Assembly: GCF_020906515.1 (NCBI RefSeq)
Contig: NC_085853.1
Location: forward strand, 186,001-250,000
Length of the DNA: 64,000 nucleotides
Source of the DNA: Vanrija pseudolonga
Lineage: Eukaryota; Basidiomycota; Tremellomycetes; Trichosporonales; Trichosporonaceae
Direction of reading: 5' to 3'
Shown piece after piece: positions 12,040-23,891 of the stretch. Both the position numbers and the translations under genes were made by a program. Below the pieces are notes generated by a model that saw only the letters and a program-made list of their open reading frames with translations, ran no database searches and was not told where the DNA came from. Numbering within the stretch: the first letter of the stretch is position 1; the number at the start of each line of letters is the position of its first letter.

Positions 12040-15000
12040 ATGATCGAACCGCAGGTGCTGGGCACGCTCATCGTGGTCGTTGCGCGGGCGGTAAGCTGGC
12101 TTGCATGTGCTTAGCTGACTCTCCCAGCGCAACCTTCCCAACAAGTCGCGCTTCGGCAAGCAGGACCCGTACTGCGCGCTCACGCTGGGCGAGGAGAAAC
12201 GGCGGACCAAGCCCATCAAGCGGTGAGTAAAGCTGTGGCGAGATTTGGAAGAAGCGGGCGCGGCGCGTGCGGCTGGCTCGCTGGCTGGTTGAGCCCGGGG
12301 GATCTCGCTGACGGCCGCAGCGGTGGCCAACACCCCGAGTGGGATGAGGAGCTGCGGTTCGTCATCTCGCAGGACGTCGAGGACCTGCTCGCCGCCAGTG
12401 TTGATCCGGGCTCTGTAAAGGGCAGGAACGGGTCGCTGGCAGGCAAGGACGCGGCGCTGCCGCCCCTCCCGGCCGAAGAGGGCGTGGTCACCCCTCAATC
12501 AATGGCACAGAAGAGCCGCGCCGGCGCAAAGAAGGCCGGCGGCGTCCGGTCCATGAAGGTCCAGTGCTACGCCGACGCGCCAAAGGAACCAGAACTCGTC
12601 GGCGAGTGTATCGTCCCCATTGACGATGTGCTCAAATCGGGCGAAGTCGATGGTGAGTTGGCAGCTGTACCGTGCAGCAGCCACTGACGCAACAGACTGG
12701 TACGAGCTCAAGTACAAGGACAAGTACGCCGGCGAGCTGTATCTCGAGCTCACGTTCTACTCCAATGTGCGTTTCACCAACGGCTCCACACTGACACTTT
12801 GCAGAAGGCTCCGCCCGTCAAGCGCAACGTCCAGCGACCGGGAATTCTGCCCGCCACGGGGCCAGGTGCGGCGCTCGCGACACCTCCCCGCCCGGGCATG
12901 ACGACCAGCGTGTCAGGCTATAACCTGTACATCCCACCTTACAGCCAGCAGCCAGGACGAACGGGATCGCCGGCGCCGGGGGGCATCCCCCACTCCGCCA
13001 GCGGCCCCATCCCAATTACTCAACACCACGCCGGGGGCATCCCGCACTCGAACACGTTCCACGACCTGGGACTCCCGCCGAGACAAACCACCGGCGGCCC
13101 GATCGCAGGTCAGCCAGACTACCCCCCTGGCCGGCTTCAGAACGCGCCGCAGGACGACTTCCTCGCCGGCCAGATGGGGTCCATGAACCTTGGGCAGTCG
13201 CTTGGCCACTCGTACCAAAATCATCCTGGCGGCCCTCCCGCCCCGGCGACCGTCGGCGCAGGCCACCACCACCGCCACTCGGTGGCCACTGGTGCCGTAA
13301 CCCAGGCGCCGTGGTCTTCAATGTTACCCCAGAACAATCAGCCGCAGGGCCACGCCCCGGTCCAGCGACCCGTCAGCGCTGGCGACGTCGGTGGCGCCTG
13401 GCCCACAGTCGACAACCGACCCAACACGGCTGTGCCGATGCCTACGAGGCCGTTGTCCGCCGTCGGTCCGCCGCCAGTGCAGTCGCCTCCGCTGCAGCAC
13501 CACAGGCCACATGCCAACAGCTTAACTGTCCCTGGCTCGTACGCCCAGGCCCCGCCTGTCGCTCCGCAGAGAACCGACTCGTACGGCCAGCAGCACGTGT
13601 CGCAGTACACTGGCCAGTCGGAGGCTCCTAGACCAACCAGCCCCCAGTCATACTACCATCAGCAGCAGCAACAGCAGCAGCAGCAGGGCTACGCTCCCCA
13701 ACAGCCCCCGCAACCTCAGCAGCCAGCGTACAGCAACCCGCCGCCAGCACAGCAGCGCCTGTCGTCATATGGCACCGTACCGGCCCAGCAACCTCAGGCG
13801 CCGTACACCCCGCCACAGAACAATAGACACTCGTCGTACGGGCAGTACCAGACTCCACCTGCTCCGCAGCCTGTACCGCAGTCATCGTATCCCCCTCCGC
13901 AGCAGCCAGCGTACGGCCAGCACCAGCAGCCTGGGCAGGACTACCCACCAGTGCCGCCACCGGCTCAGCAGCTTCAGCAGCAGCAGGGCCCACCCCCGCC
14001 TCTGGCAGCATCTCCTGGAACGTACCCGTCGCACATGCCACCCCAAGCCCCTCGGCCCACGACACCGTCGCAATACCCCCCATACCCGCCGCCGCATCCC
14101 CCAACACCGCAGCCGCCGCCACACAGAGACTCGTTTGGCTCACAGTCGCCGCCTGCACATGTGCCATATTCGCCCCCTGCGACCCACCAGCCGCCTCCGC
14201 AGTCGTTTGCGGCGCAGTCAGAAGCGCACTCCACACCCCCGGCTCCCACCGCCAGCACAACAACTGGAGCATATGTCCCATGGTACATGCAGACCCAGCA
14301 GCAGCAACAGCCTCCCGTGCAGTCGCCGCCGCTTCAGCAGGCCCAGACTCCGGCCCCGCATCATGCCCACCAGTCGTCCCTGTCTGGCGCGCCGCCGCCG
14401 CCTCCGCGCACCGGTGTGGGATACTATCCGTCCGACGAGCTGTATGCCCAGCAGCGGCCACCGCCGCAGCCGACACCTGCACCCCAGCAATACCAGGGGG
14501 GATACCAGCAGCCGCCAGCCCCCGTGCACCAGTCGTCATACCCGCCAGCAGGGCCACAGTCGCCGCCAAGACAAGCCTCGTACCCGCCGGCGGCTCCTCC
14601 CCGGCCAGTGTCTGCGGCCCCCTTGAGCTACAACCCGCCAGCGCCGGGCCCCAATCCGCCCGCTCCGAACCCCCCGGCGCCGAATCCGCCTGCTCCGAGT
14701 TCCGAGGCGCCGTGGAGCACTCTGCAGCAGCAGCAGCCGCAACAGCCTTACTATGGTAACCCATCTGCCACGCCCACGCCGTACTACGGACAGCAGAGCA
14801 GCGACTTCCGCCCAACGACTACCGCACCGGACGGATGGAACAGCATCAACGGTGGGCAGCGCGCGCCGTCGCCCCTTCCGCCGGTTGGTGGCCAGACGAC
14901 GAACCGCGACTGGCGGACCTACCTCCACTCGATTGGCAGCCAAGGAACGCCGAGCCCGCTACCGCAGCCCCCGAGCGTCGAGAACACGCCGCCAGCCCCG

Positions 15001-15189
15001 CTTCCTCCCAAGCGCGCGTCTGGCCTACCTCCGCTCCCTCAGCCACCGAGCCAGCAGGGCACGCCGACGAGACAGACGACCAACGGCTCGGGAGACTGGT
15101 ACACGCCTCCGCCTCCGTCGGTCCCGTCGAGCATCTTGCCCCCGGGCGGATATGGCACACCGCCGCCGCACCAGCAGCAGTGGCGATAG
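12040..15189 (+). CDS. C2-domain protein with long Pro/Gln-rich tail (Fic1/Inn1-like cytokinesis factor)
   Basis: Five exons (12040-12090, 12128-12222, 12321-12652, 12696-12766, 12805-15189) close at 977 residues. The first ~170 residues form a C2 domain: GTLIVVVARARNLPNK, DPYCALTLGEEKRRTK, HPEWDEELRF and YAGELYLELTF are its standard strands. The remaining 800 residues are low-complexity Pro/Gln/Ser/Tyr sequence with many PxxP motifs (PPPPPR, PAPLPPKR), a poly-Gln run and repeats of NPPAP. An N-terminal C2 plus PxxP tail is the plan of fungal Fic1 and Inn1, which bind SH3 proteins such as Cyk3 and Hof1/Cdc15 at the division site to drive septum ingression. That role is inferred from architecture. 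Large open frames antisense to the tail are shadows of its codon bias. Confidence 0.85.
13660..13686 (+). repeat. CAG/CAA run encoding poly-Gln
   Basis: A run of CAG codons with one CAA lies inside the Pro/Gln-rich tail of the C2-domain protein and encodes nine Gln in a row after YYH. It is a likely site of length variation between strains. Confidence 0.8.
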
Positions 15190-15393
15190 GGAGCTTGTTG
15201 TTCTTAGAGTAGCGGCGCGGGGGACGCGCTGCCGGCTGATACACACACGCTGGCCGCATCTTAGACGTAGAACAGACTCGACCCAGGTCAACTATGCATT
15301 GCATTCGAGGATGGGGGAGTCATGCAGTTCATCCGGGTATCATGTATACAGTTGCTGCATAGAGCTGGCTAGATCAGTCGGGCGGGTATTGCT

Positions 15394-18300
15394 CTACAAC
15401 GACGCAGAGTGCTCGCCGTTGAGCGGCTTGGAGAGGAGACGGAGCACCTCGGCGGACACGGCCTCGTTGGTACTCCTGATGGTGAGGCGACAGAGCTTGG
15501 CGTCCTTGTTTGGCTCGACACGGCCGAGGATACCACTGCGGGGTCAGCTGACGAATCTCAAGTGGTAAGCCGACTTACACCTTGCCTGCGCCGGTGGTGT
15601 GGAGAACACCAGCGAGCACATTGTTGGACGGGTTGGGGTCGACATTCTGCAGCAGCGTGAGCCGCTGGCCGGACAGCACACGGCGGTTGCGCTCGAGGTC
15701 GACCTCCCCAGCGGAGGTCAGCTTGATGGGGAAGATCTGCTGCGCCTCGCGGGGCGGGCCGCCGATAATCTTCCAGCGCTCGAAGAACGCCGCCGCGTCG
15801 AGGTTGACGCCCTCGATGAAGCGCGTGAGGAAGATGGGCAGGTGGAGAACGAGTGTCGTGAAGCCACCCGCGAGGTACGTGAAGCGGAGGACTGGGAGCT
15901 CGGTGAACGGGCCCTTGCACTCGACGTGGATCATCTCCTGGATCTGTGCGGCACCCTTGATCTCCGACACAATGTTCTCGTGGAACTTGATGTCCAGGCC
16001 TTCGGCGGAGGGGTTCTCGATGCGTGCCGAGATGGACGAGAAGGGGGTAGACAGCTTGTTGCCGATAAAGAGCGCAATGCGGCCCCGCGAACCATGGTAC
16101 TCGGACTTGACGCCAATCTGGATCTGCTTGTCCTCGTACAGCACGCCTTCGTTGGAGAAGCTGAGCCGCTCGAGCCACTTGTCAATGTTGGGCGCCACGG
16201 TGAGCGGCTGAAGGAGGGCAGGAGCGACGCCGCCGAGCGTAGCAGTGTGCTGGAAAGTGAGCGGGTTGGGGCTGGTTGGGGAGATTGGCGTCATAGCGTC
16301 GGGCTCCTCCGAAACCGGGCCGTTGCCGCCCAACAGCCGCTCCTGTCCCTCGGTCTGCCCTGACATGTCCAGTCCTGCCAACGAGTTGAGAATGTCGTCG
16401 GAGAGCTGAGCTGATGGCGAAACAGCACCCATGAGCGGCTCGTCGGTCAATGTCGCTTGCCTCTCGGGAGGCAGTGTGGCCTGCGGCTCGGGCTGCGCTG
16501 GTTGCACGTATGGCTTGGGTGGTGGCGCTGGCGTGTCGTCGTTCGAGTCGACAGTGCCCTTGCGGAAGCTCTTAAACCTCTCCAGTGTTCTCTTGTTGTT
16601 CTCTCCTTGACCACCAATGACCCAGGTACGCTTGTCCGAAGCTTTTTCTCCACGACTGTGGAGACGGTTCACGAGAGCCGATTCACGCTCGGGGAAGATG
16701 GGCATCTCGTCGCAAACGGCTTGCAAGAGCTCGTCATCGTCGTCACGCGTAGCAAGCGCAAGGTACTCGCAGGCGCGCTGCTGAAGTTCGGCGTCGAGAA
16801 CGTGGGTGTAGCGCTGGAAGATGTTGACCAAGTGCTCCTTGATCTCGGGGAAGAGGTTGACCCATTTGATGTATGTCGTGAGGAGAAGGGCACGAGTTGG
16901 GGCCGTGCAGATGTTGATCTTGGAGTGCAGAGCGTGGAACTGCTCGATAGGGCTGCAGCCGTTCTCGTTGGCGATCAAGTGGCCATACTCGCCTAGGATG
17001 TAGCCTCCGACCTTGACCATGACCTCGTGGCACTGCGGCTGCTGGAGGTGGTGGAACACCGCGGCCGAGGCATACGGTTGGACGTCTTCGTTGTTGGTCA
17101 CGAGCTGGACCACGCGGTACCAGACCTCGGCACCGACGTGATCACCGGCGGCCGAGATAAGCTGAAGGATGGTGTCGATGTACCACTCGTACTCGGTCGC
17201 AAAGCGCTCCGTCAAGATGGCAATCTTGAGAACCATCTCCTCACGGAGGTTGTAGTCGGCAACCTGGAGGTATCTGACCAGCTCTCCGACAATCTCCTTG
17301 GCGTTGCTAGTGTCGCACATTGAGTACAGGAGGTCGAGGGCACGGCGGCGGACCGAGATATCGCGGTCCTTGAGACTCAGCACAATGGTCTGCTGGTGGC
17401 GCTTGACGGGCTCCAGGGACGTCGAGCAGGCAGCCAAGTGGGCCATGGCGTCGAGACCGAGGTAGCGCACGTTTGTCTCGCGCGCCATGATGAACTTGCC
17501 GAGGAGCTTGCCAGCGTTCGATACGACGGTCGACTCGGGGTCGATGTGAATGGCAAGGTTGATAGCCTCGAAGAGAACCGAGTTTTGGGCATTGTTGTGC
17601 TGAACGTTCTGAACGTTAGCAGGGAATAAGGCGGCGGGCTCACTTTTGGTGTTTCTTGCGACATGTCAATGATGGCCTGGAGGACACCGTTGACCATCTC
17701 GATGACCTCTGGGTTATCTGGTGGCGGGTAGTACTGCAGGAGGCGGAGGAGCTTGATCTGGAGCCATGGGTTGGGGACCTTGTAGTAGACATATGTTGCT
17801 GGTGTTTCGGCGTCGAACACAATCTGATGGGTCAGCGTCGTTGCAGCCAAGGCACCCACCCTGTCCAACCGGTCAACAGCCTTCTGGTACGCCGGGGCGA
17901 ACAGCTCGAGGTTGTCCTGCGCCATAGCCGTGATCAAGCTCGTGACAGTCATCGCGACGGCCTGGTCGCGCTCCATGATGAGCGGGATCACGCGCTCCGC
18001 CCACTCGTCGACGGGGATGACGCTAGGGTGCTTGCGGTACAGACGGAGGAGGGTCAAGGCCGCCTTTTTCCTCACAAACGTTGTCGACGTCGCGCTGATC
18101 ATGCAGCGGAACACGCTGTCGACTAATGACTCGGCCATCTCCTTGCCGCCGAGGTTGGCGACGGCGTGCAGCGCGAGACAGTTAAACACCTCGTTGTTGT
18201 CCTCGAGGTCCTTGCGGATCGAGTTGATGACCAGTCGTACCAGGTCCGAGTTCTCGTGCATCAACAGCGTGATGGCGAGGTATCCCTGGGTGTGTCAGTT

Positions 18301-18706
18301 CGCACAACCCACAGCCACTCACAATCTGCTTCTCGCTGTACTTGTTGCTGCTGACGAGGTTGACGGCCTCCATGTGGCCGACGTCGACGTTGTAGCCCAG
18401 GATGTAGGTGAAGACGACCTTGGACAGGTACTTCTTCTTCTGGTATCCGTCGAGGTTTCCATCCTTGAACTTTTGTCGGATGTGGGCCATCTCACGGTTG
18501 ACCCGCTTCTCCTCGAGCTCACGGACTCGGCATGCTCGCAGGTCCGAGATGTACTGGCGGTGTCAGTGCTGTGCGGTGGAACGGAGCGTGGCCGAGTTGC
18601 GAGCCTGCATTACACGCTGGCTCGCCGGTACACTCCCGCTCGATGCTGATGCATCTCGCCTCGAGATCCAACTCACCTGGGTCAACCCGCGCATGGACGT
18701 GGCCAT
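15394..18706 (-). CDS. APL3: AP-2 complex subunit alpha
   Basis: Large adaptin of the plasma-membrane AP-2 clathrin adaptor. Six exons (18706-18677, 18553-18323, 18285-17860, 17823-17644, 17608-15579, 15535-15394) close at 1012 residues. The N-terminus has the alpha-adaptin signature [14 protein letters not shown], then the basic [16 protein letters not shown] and [23 protein letters not shown]. The HEAT-like trunk follows to about residue 620 ([34 protein letters not shown]). Then comes a Pro/Gln hinge and an ear domain ending in the SAEVLRLL region. The helix pattern and start are those of alpha rather than gamma (AP-1) or delta (AP-3). It is convergent with the C2-domain gene (about 200 bases apart) and divergent from LIP2. 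Confidence 0.95.
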
Positions 18707-19204
18707 TGTGGGCAGGTGGATGTGATGGGAGTGGGCAGGAGAGGGAGCGACAACCTGCCGAAGGATGCCCTAAGTGCAGATGTAGGTTGCCGTGGGGTGT
18801 ATTTGGTCGTGTCAGTCGTGGGCTGATGCTGTCGTTTGTCGTCGAGGAGTCTAGTTGTTGTACGCGTCGATGCTTGCTCGTCGTCGTCGAGGTGGGTCGT
18901 CTCGAGATGCCGATGCGCCAACTGGACGCTGCTGACGTTGTCCGACGGCGGTTGAGTGAGTGCACGCGCACCCAGGTCGCCTGCTGCGGGGAGCTATTTT
19001 GATCCCGCAGAGGCGGCACCTGGCGGCTCATGCACAACGTCATATGAAACGCGTGGGTGGAATCTTGATTACATAAGCAAGATTCCAAGGCACCCACCAC
19101 GGCACCCCGTAATTTCCAAACCTCCACCCCAAAGATCCGCCGCGACAAGCTGATAAACCGGCACCCACCTCAACCTCAACCTCATCGCCACCACCACGCA
19201 CACA
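18707..19204. promoter_or_regulatory. Divergent promoter region between APL3 and LIP2
   Basis: About 500 bases between two divergent starts. No TATA box is evident near either start. The sequence is mixed, with GTCGTCG runs around 18830-18890. Nothing else recognised. Confidence 0.5.
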
Positions 19205-20272
19205 ATGCGCAGCTCAATACCCCGCCTTTTGAAAGCGACCCGCTGCGCGCGCGTTTCCCTCGGCGCGCCCACCCCGCCGTCGGGCGCGGCATGCTCCGGC
19301 GCGCCGGTCGGTCCTGGAAACGCGGCGCTCGCGCCGGTCCGGTACCATATCTTCGACGAACCGCTGCCATACCCAGTCGGCCTGCGCCTGCAGCAGCGCG
19401 TTATCGATGCGCGGTTGGCGGCGCGCAAGGACGACCCGAAGGCGGGGAAGCAGGACGTGTTGTTCCTCCTTGGTGCGTGCCCCAGGCTTGGTAGGGAGCG
19501 AGGGAGGTAGCTGACGACGGCTCGCGCAGAACACACCCCGACCTACACCACCGGCAGGCGGGACAACACGCCCAACCCCGAAGAACTACACCCCGAGGAG
19601 AAAAAGGTCCAGAACGTCGGTGCCGAGTTCTTCATCACCAAGCGTGGCGGACAGGTGACGTACCACGGCCCCGGGCAGCTCGTGGGCTACCCCCTCCTCG
19701 ACCTCAACGCGATGGAGACGCCGACGCGCTGCTACGTCGAGTACCTGCAGGCTTTGTTGGGCGAGTACGCTACCAGCCTCGGGCTCGAGGTGCATGCGCC
19801 GCATCCGGACGGCCATGTCGGCGTATTCTCGTCGACGACAGAGAAGGTGAGTTGCATACTCTCCTGAGGACCACCAGCTCACACCCACGCCCAGGTCGCG
19901 TCCATCGGCATCCACCTCCGCCACAGGATCACGTCGCACGGCTTCTCGATGAACGTGACCACCGAGCCGAAGGCATGGTTCGACCTCGTGACCGCGTGCG
20001 GGCTGGACGACGTGCACGCGGTCGGGCTGACCGAGCTGCTCGCGCGCGCCGGCAAGCCGGCCGACCTTAGCGTGCGCGGGGTCGCCGAGGCGCTCGTGCC
20101 GCGCTTCGCGGCGACGTACCAGCGCGAATTCCTCCCGCTGGCCCTGGAAGGCGACGACGAGGTGCGCGGGATCCAGCAGATCGTCAAGGAGACGGAGGAT
20201 GAGGCGAGGGAGATTAACGCCAAGGCTGGGGGATGGTTGAGCAAGCCTGATGTCAGCCGGCAGGTGGCGTAG
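19205..20272 (+). CDS. LIP2: Mitochondrial lipoyl(octanoyl)transferase
   Basis: Moves the octanoyl group from acyl carrier protein to lipoyl domains (first step of lipoate assembly). Three exons (19205-19472, 19530-19846, 19895-20272) close at 320 residues. The first ~30 residues are Arg/Ser-rich without acidic residues, as in mitochondrial presequences. Family motifs are EHTPTYTTGRR, the substrate loop FITKRGGQVTYHGPGQLVGYPLLDL, KVASIGIHLRHRITSHGFSMNV with the catalytic Lys right before the last junction, and ACGLDDVHAVGLT with the catalytic Cys. Both members of the Lys/Cys pair are present, so it should be active. The C-terminal ~60 residues after the core are a charged extension. Confidence 0.95.
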
Positions 20273-20425
20273 GGGCTAGCGACGTAGGGCTAGTGGTCTG
20301 TAGTAGCATCTGCATGTGTCAAGGAGCTCTGGGCCTCAGCAGGTGTAAAGACAAGGACGATGTACTCGTCCATGGAGGTAGGCTGCGACGCTTAAATATA
20401 ACCCAATTTAACCATATCTAACCAA

Positions 20426-20497
20426 TTCCCGTTCGTATAACGGCTAGTATGCTCGCTTGTCACGCGGGAGATCGGAGTTCGATTCTCCGACGGGAAG
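20426..20497 (+). tRNA. tRNA-Asp (GTC), no intron
   Basis: A complete cloverleaf can be drawn. The 7-bp acceptor stem TTCCCGT/ACGGGAA pairs perfectly, a D arm with GTATAACGGCTAGTAT follows, then anticodon stem CTCGC/GCGGG with loop TTGTCAC (anticodon GTC at 20459-20461), and a T arm GGAGTTCGATTCTCC with the conserved TTCGA. The discriminator base is G. A TTTT terminator follows at 20508-20511. Confidence 0.95.
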
Positions 20498-20507
20498 GAA
20501 ATAATTC

Positions 20508-20511
20508 TTTT
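20508..20511 (+). terminator. Pol III terminator of tRNA-Asp
   Basis: A T4 run 10 bases after the tRNA-Asp 3' end, followed by another T4 at 20513-20516, fits RNA polymerase III termination. Confidence 0.7.
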
Positions 20512-22280
20512 GTTTTGCGCCTGGTGCGCAAATCGAAGTTTTATACCCCCGCTCGACCTCGGACCCAGGTCTGATTTCCAGACCCAGGTCTGAGTGTGGC
20601 CTCTGTGTGGCGCGGCGACGCCGCGCCGACAATCTCCCCCCTTGCCTCGGCGCGGCCCGCTCCACGCTGCGGCGACTTCGGCGCTGCGAAGAAGTTTTCG
20701 AGGTGCTCGGTCGATTGATCATGACGCCGCTGGCTCGGTCGAGACGACGATGGTACGGCGCCGCGTGGAGCGGCGGCGTGGAGAGGCGTGGAGTGCGTCG
20801 TCGTCGGCGTCCAACCCATGCGGTGTGGTGTATGGCTCCTCGTCAGTACATCGCCTCGCCTCCGACATTCTCGCCTTGTTGACGTGGTGCGGAGATTCGC
20901 CGGCCAGGCCCGGGGGCACCGAAGAGAGGGGGGGGGCGGGGTTCGTGACTCATCTCGGCGAGATACATGATCAAGCTCGGCGCCACCGCCTCGCCGTCAG
21001 ACCTGTAAGGCCAAGACAACACGTCAGACCTTTGTTGTTAGCTCGTCACCCCATTCTTCTGTCGTCGTCTTGGCTTCTGGGCCAGATCGTGGCGGAGGAA
21101 GCAATGCATGCCGTACTGATAAAGGTGGAGGCACTGCCTCGTGGCGAGTGGATCCAAGGATCGGAGCAGAGAAGATGGGTATGGTTACGTGGTGGAGGAC
21201 AAGGTGGTGCTGGTGCTCGGTGCTGCTGGTCCAGGCCAGTGGGACAAGGGGGTTGTTGGCCTAGGGCAGATGGCAAAAGAGGGTGGTAGGGACATTTGGC
21301 TTCTGGGTCAGAGGGCCAAGTCGCGTGGCCCAGGGGGAAGGCGCCAAATGCCACTGTACCAGTTTAGGGTTGTCCCCCCCCCTTCCCTTCCAGCCCGCCC
21401 TGCAGGACTCTGTGCCCACTCGTCGTCCCTGTGTACCTACACCTGTGTCCCGACCAAACTCCCTTGCGCATCCCGCGACGCGTACAATGCGACATTTCTT
21501 GCTCTCGTCGTGTGCGCCGATCCGTGGTGGTGCATCCTTTTTTTGTCATGTCCGAGTCGTGTGGATGCTCGCTGCGCAATGCATTATACTGGTGCTGCTG
21601 TATGCATTATTCGAAGCAGCGAGCTCGGACAAGGACGTCGCGAGCATTGCACAATGGCACGCACGCACGCGACTTGTCCAGTGACATCCACTCGCTTTGT
21701 CTGAAACGCGTCCTCCCGCGCTAAGTCGCGTGCGTACATTCAACCCGCACTGCCGCGTCCCGGATTGTGCGTTTCGTGCCAAGAACGGGAGGGCAGGGCC
21801 CTTGTTCTGGGGCCAGCTGGTGCAGGCAGAGAGGCAGGAGACAAGAGGGAACAATAGGCCTCAATGTACGTGATGCACCCTTCCCCTGCATGCATGATGC
21901 ACTGGCACCCTCCCTTTGGACCACCACCACTTGGTCGTAACGCGCGCGACCGCACAGCCCACCGCCCCGCCCGCCCGTCCGTCACCCAACATCACTTGCC
22001 CATCCTCTTTTCTCCTCTCTTCTTGTCATCACTCTCTTCTCTCTCAAACTCCTTTTAACCCCCTCCGTCTCTGGCAGACTCGCCCCCTCTCGCCACCACC
22101 TCCTCGCACATCACTGCACCACACACAGGTCTACTAGAGCAGGACTCTTTGTACTCCGCCCCCAACACACTCACTTGATCACCACCAGCCAACAAGACAC
22201 ACATTCACGAGCAGCGCGTATATAGCCTCCTCCTCTTCTCTGTTCTTTCCAACCTGATCAACAACTCCAACCAACCCAAA
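20512..22280. other. Long gene-free stretch, then promoter and leader of the AA11-like gene
   Basis: About 1.8 kb without a supported gene. Near 20569-20595 the phrase GACCCAGGTCTGA occurs twice. Between about 20600 and 21350 several overlapping frames of up to 231 codons exist on both strands, but they lack recognisable motifs and look like GC-driven artefacts. From about 21990 to 22280 the plus strand becomes C/T-rich (CTCTCTTCTTGTCATC and similar), as in strongly expressed fungal genes, and ends in a TATA-like element before the next start. Confidence 0.45.
22219..22225 (+). promoter_or_regulatory. TATA-like box of the AA11-like gene
   Basis: TATATAG lies 56-62 bases upstream of the ATG at 22281 and downstream of a C/T-rich tract, the usual layout of a strong fungal promoter. 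Confidence 0.5.
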
Positions 22281-23339
22281 ATGTTCTTCACCAAGACTGT
22301 CGTCGCCCTCCTGGCCGCGGCTCCAGCCCTCGCTCACATGGAGCTCACGTACCCCCCGCCCCTGCGCTCAAAGTACAACCCGTACCACGACGTCGCGACG
22401 CTCGACTACTCGTACACCTCGCCCCTCGAGGCCAGCGGCGCCAACTACCCGTGCAAGGGCTACCTCGGCGACCTTTCGGGCCCTGGCGGCGCCTCGGTCG
22501 CCAGCTTTGCCCAGGGCGGCAAGTACAACTTTACTGTCCAGGGCACCGCCGTCCACGGCGGTGGCTCGTGCCAGGCCCTCCTCTCGTATGACGGCGGCAA
22601 GAGCTTCAAGGTCCTCAACACGATCATCGGCAACTGCCCCATTGCCGGCAGCGGCAACTTTGACTTTGACGTCCCTTCGGACGCGCCCGCCGGCAACGCC
22701 GTCTTCGCCTGGACCTGGTTCAACAACCTCGGCAACCGCGAGATGTACATGAACTGCGCCTCGGTCACCATCACTGGCGGCAGCGGCGGTTCCAGCAAGC
22801 GTGGCGCGTCGTGGGGCTCGCGCCCTGCCAACTTTGTCGCCAACGTCGGCAACGGCTGCTCCACCACCGAGGGCAAGGACCTCAACATCCCCAACCCCGG
22901 CCCCGAGGTCGTCGTCAACTCGAACAACGTCGCGCCCCCCGTCGGCTCGTGCGAGGGTGGCCCCGGTGCCGCCCCGGCCAACGGCGACGCTGCTCCCGCC
23001 GCTCCTCCCGCCGCCGCTGCCCCGCCTGCCCCCGCTGCCCCCTCGGCTGCCGCTCCCCCCGCCGCCGGCGCTGACGGTGCCGCTGCCTCGCCTGGTGCCG
23101 CCGGCCCCACCTCGGCCCACAACCTCAACGTCCAGCCCCAGCCCACCGACTCGCCCTCCGACTCGCCCGCTGCGGCCCCTGCCCCCTCGTCGGGCAGCGA
23201 CGTCCCCCTCGCTGGCGCTGGCTCGCCCCCGCCTGCAGCTGCCCCGGCTCCCGCCGCGCCTTCCTCGTCCGCCAAGAGCGGCAAGAAGAAGTGCGCGCGT
23301 GGCCACAAGAAGCGCCGCCTCTCCTCGTTCCACCACTAA
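22281..23339 (+). CDS. Secreted AA11-like lytic polysaccharide monooxygenase
   Basis: Intronless, 352 residues. A signal peptide (MFFTKTVVALLAAAPALA) should be cut before His19, leaving the N-terminal HMEL of LPMOs. The second copper His is His92 in TAVHGGGSCQ. AA11 hallmarks follow: IIGNCP, the segment AWTWFNNLGNREMYMNCA with the probable axial Tyr, then FVANVGNGC and the NPGPEV motif. AA11 enzymes cleave chitin oxidatively, so a role on fungal walls or external chitin is plausible. After residue ~215 comes an Ala/Pro/Ser linker of about 110 residues and an odd basic tail with a single Cys (GKKKCARGHKKRRLSSFHH), with no carbohydrate-binding domain and no GPI signal. Antisense open frames are shadows. 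Confidence 0.85.
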   Translation: MFFTKTVVALLAAAPALAHMELTYPPPLRSKYNPYHDVATLDYSYTSPLEASGANYPCKGYLGDLSGPGGASVASFAQGGKYNFTVQGTAVHGGGSCQALLSYDGGKSFKVLNTIIGNCPIAGSGNFDFDVPSDAPAGNAVFAWTWFNNLGNREMYMNCASVTITGGSGGSSKRGASWGSRPANFVANVGNGCSTTEGKDLNIPNPGPEVVVNSNNVAPPVGSCEGGPGAAPANGDAAPAAPPAAAAPPAPAAPSAAAPPAAGADGAAASPGAAGPTSAHNLNVQPQPTDSPSDSPAAAPAPSSGSDVPLAGAGSPPPAAAPAPAAPSSSAKSGKKKCARGHKKRRLSSFHH

Positions 23340-23891
23340 GTGCGTGGCCGGTTCCTAATTGGCTTGTGCTCGGCGCCGCGCGCCGCCAGCCACTCTAGTT
23401 CTGGGTTTGACGAGGATGGCTCCCTAGCCCTGGTGGCACGGCCATGGCCTCTTCTTCTTCTTTTTTACATGTATCCTGCCTGTACTTAGTAGTAGAGAAT
23501 GCAGGACATTCGATGTCTCAATTGTGTCGCGGCTGCAGAAACCACTCAAGGGGTGTCGTGTGGGTGGAGAGTGCTTGCCTTAGAGCAAGCGCTGCCGCCA
23601 CACAGGGTAGTGTGCCGTGGCTGGGATGTGGCGGAGACGCGTCGTCGTCCTGAACGGCGGCTCAACTGCGGCGGTGGCGCTGGGGTGGTGGCGTGGCCCC
23701 TTCTAGCGGTCTGGCGTTACTTGGCAAATCAACCCTGTGCAGGTCGCCATGATCAATCACTTCATCAACTCCTGCCTGTATGAATATGCTATCCGTCCGC
23801 GGAGAAACAATAGACTGCGCGGTACCGTGCCTTCTTCTACGTTCAACTCCTAAACCGCCGAAACCGCCGTTACGCAGCCGCAATGACATCA
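23340..23891. other. Convergent intergenic region
   Basis: Lies between the 3' ends of the AA11-like gene and the aminopeptidase gene. It contains short T-rich patches near 23450-23470 that may serve 3' processing. No gene seen. Confidence 0.5.

Noticed and set aside
13628-14815. 395-codon open frame antisense to the Pro/Gln-rich tail of the C2-domain gene
   Set aside because: Composition mirrors the CAG/CCX codons of the sense strand; no motif, and the sense protein is well supported.
20594-21289. 231-codon plus-strand frame in the gene-free stretch after tRNA-Asp
   Set aside because: Arg/Ser/Gly/Trp-rich with no motif, no splice context and several competing frames of similar length.
22368-23336. 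Two long antisense frames (322 and 282 codons) over the AA11-like gene
   Set aside because: Shadows of GC-rich third positions; the sense protein has an intact signal peptide and catalytic residues.
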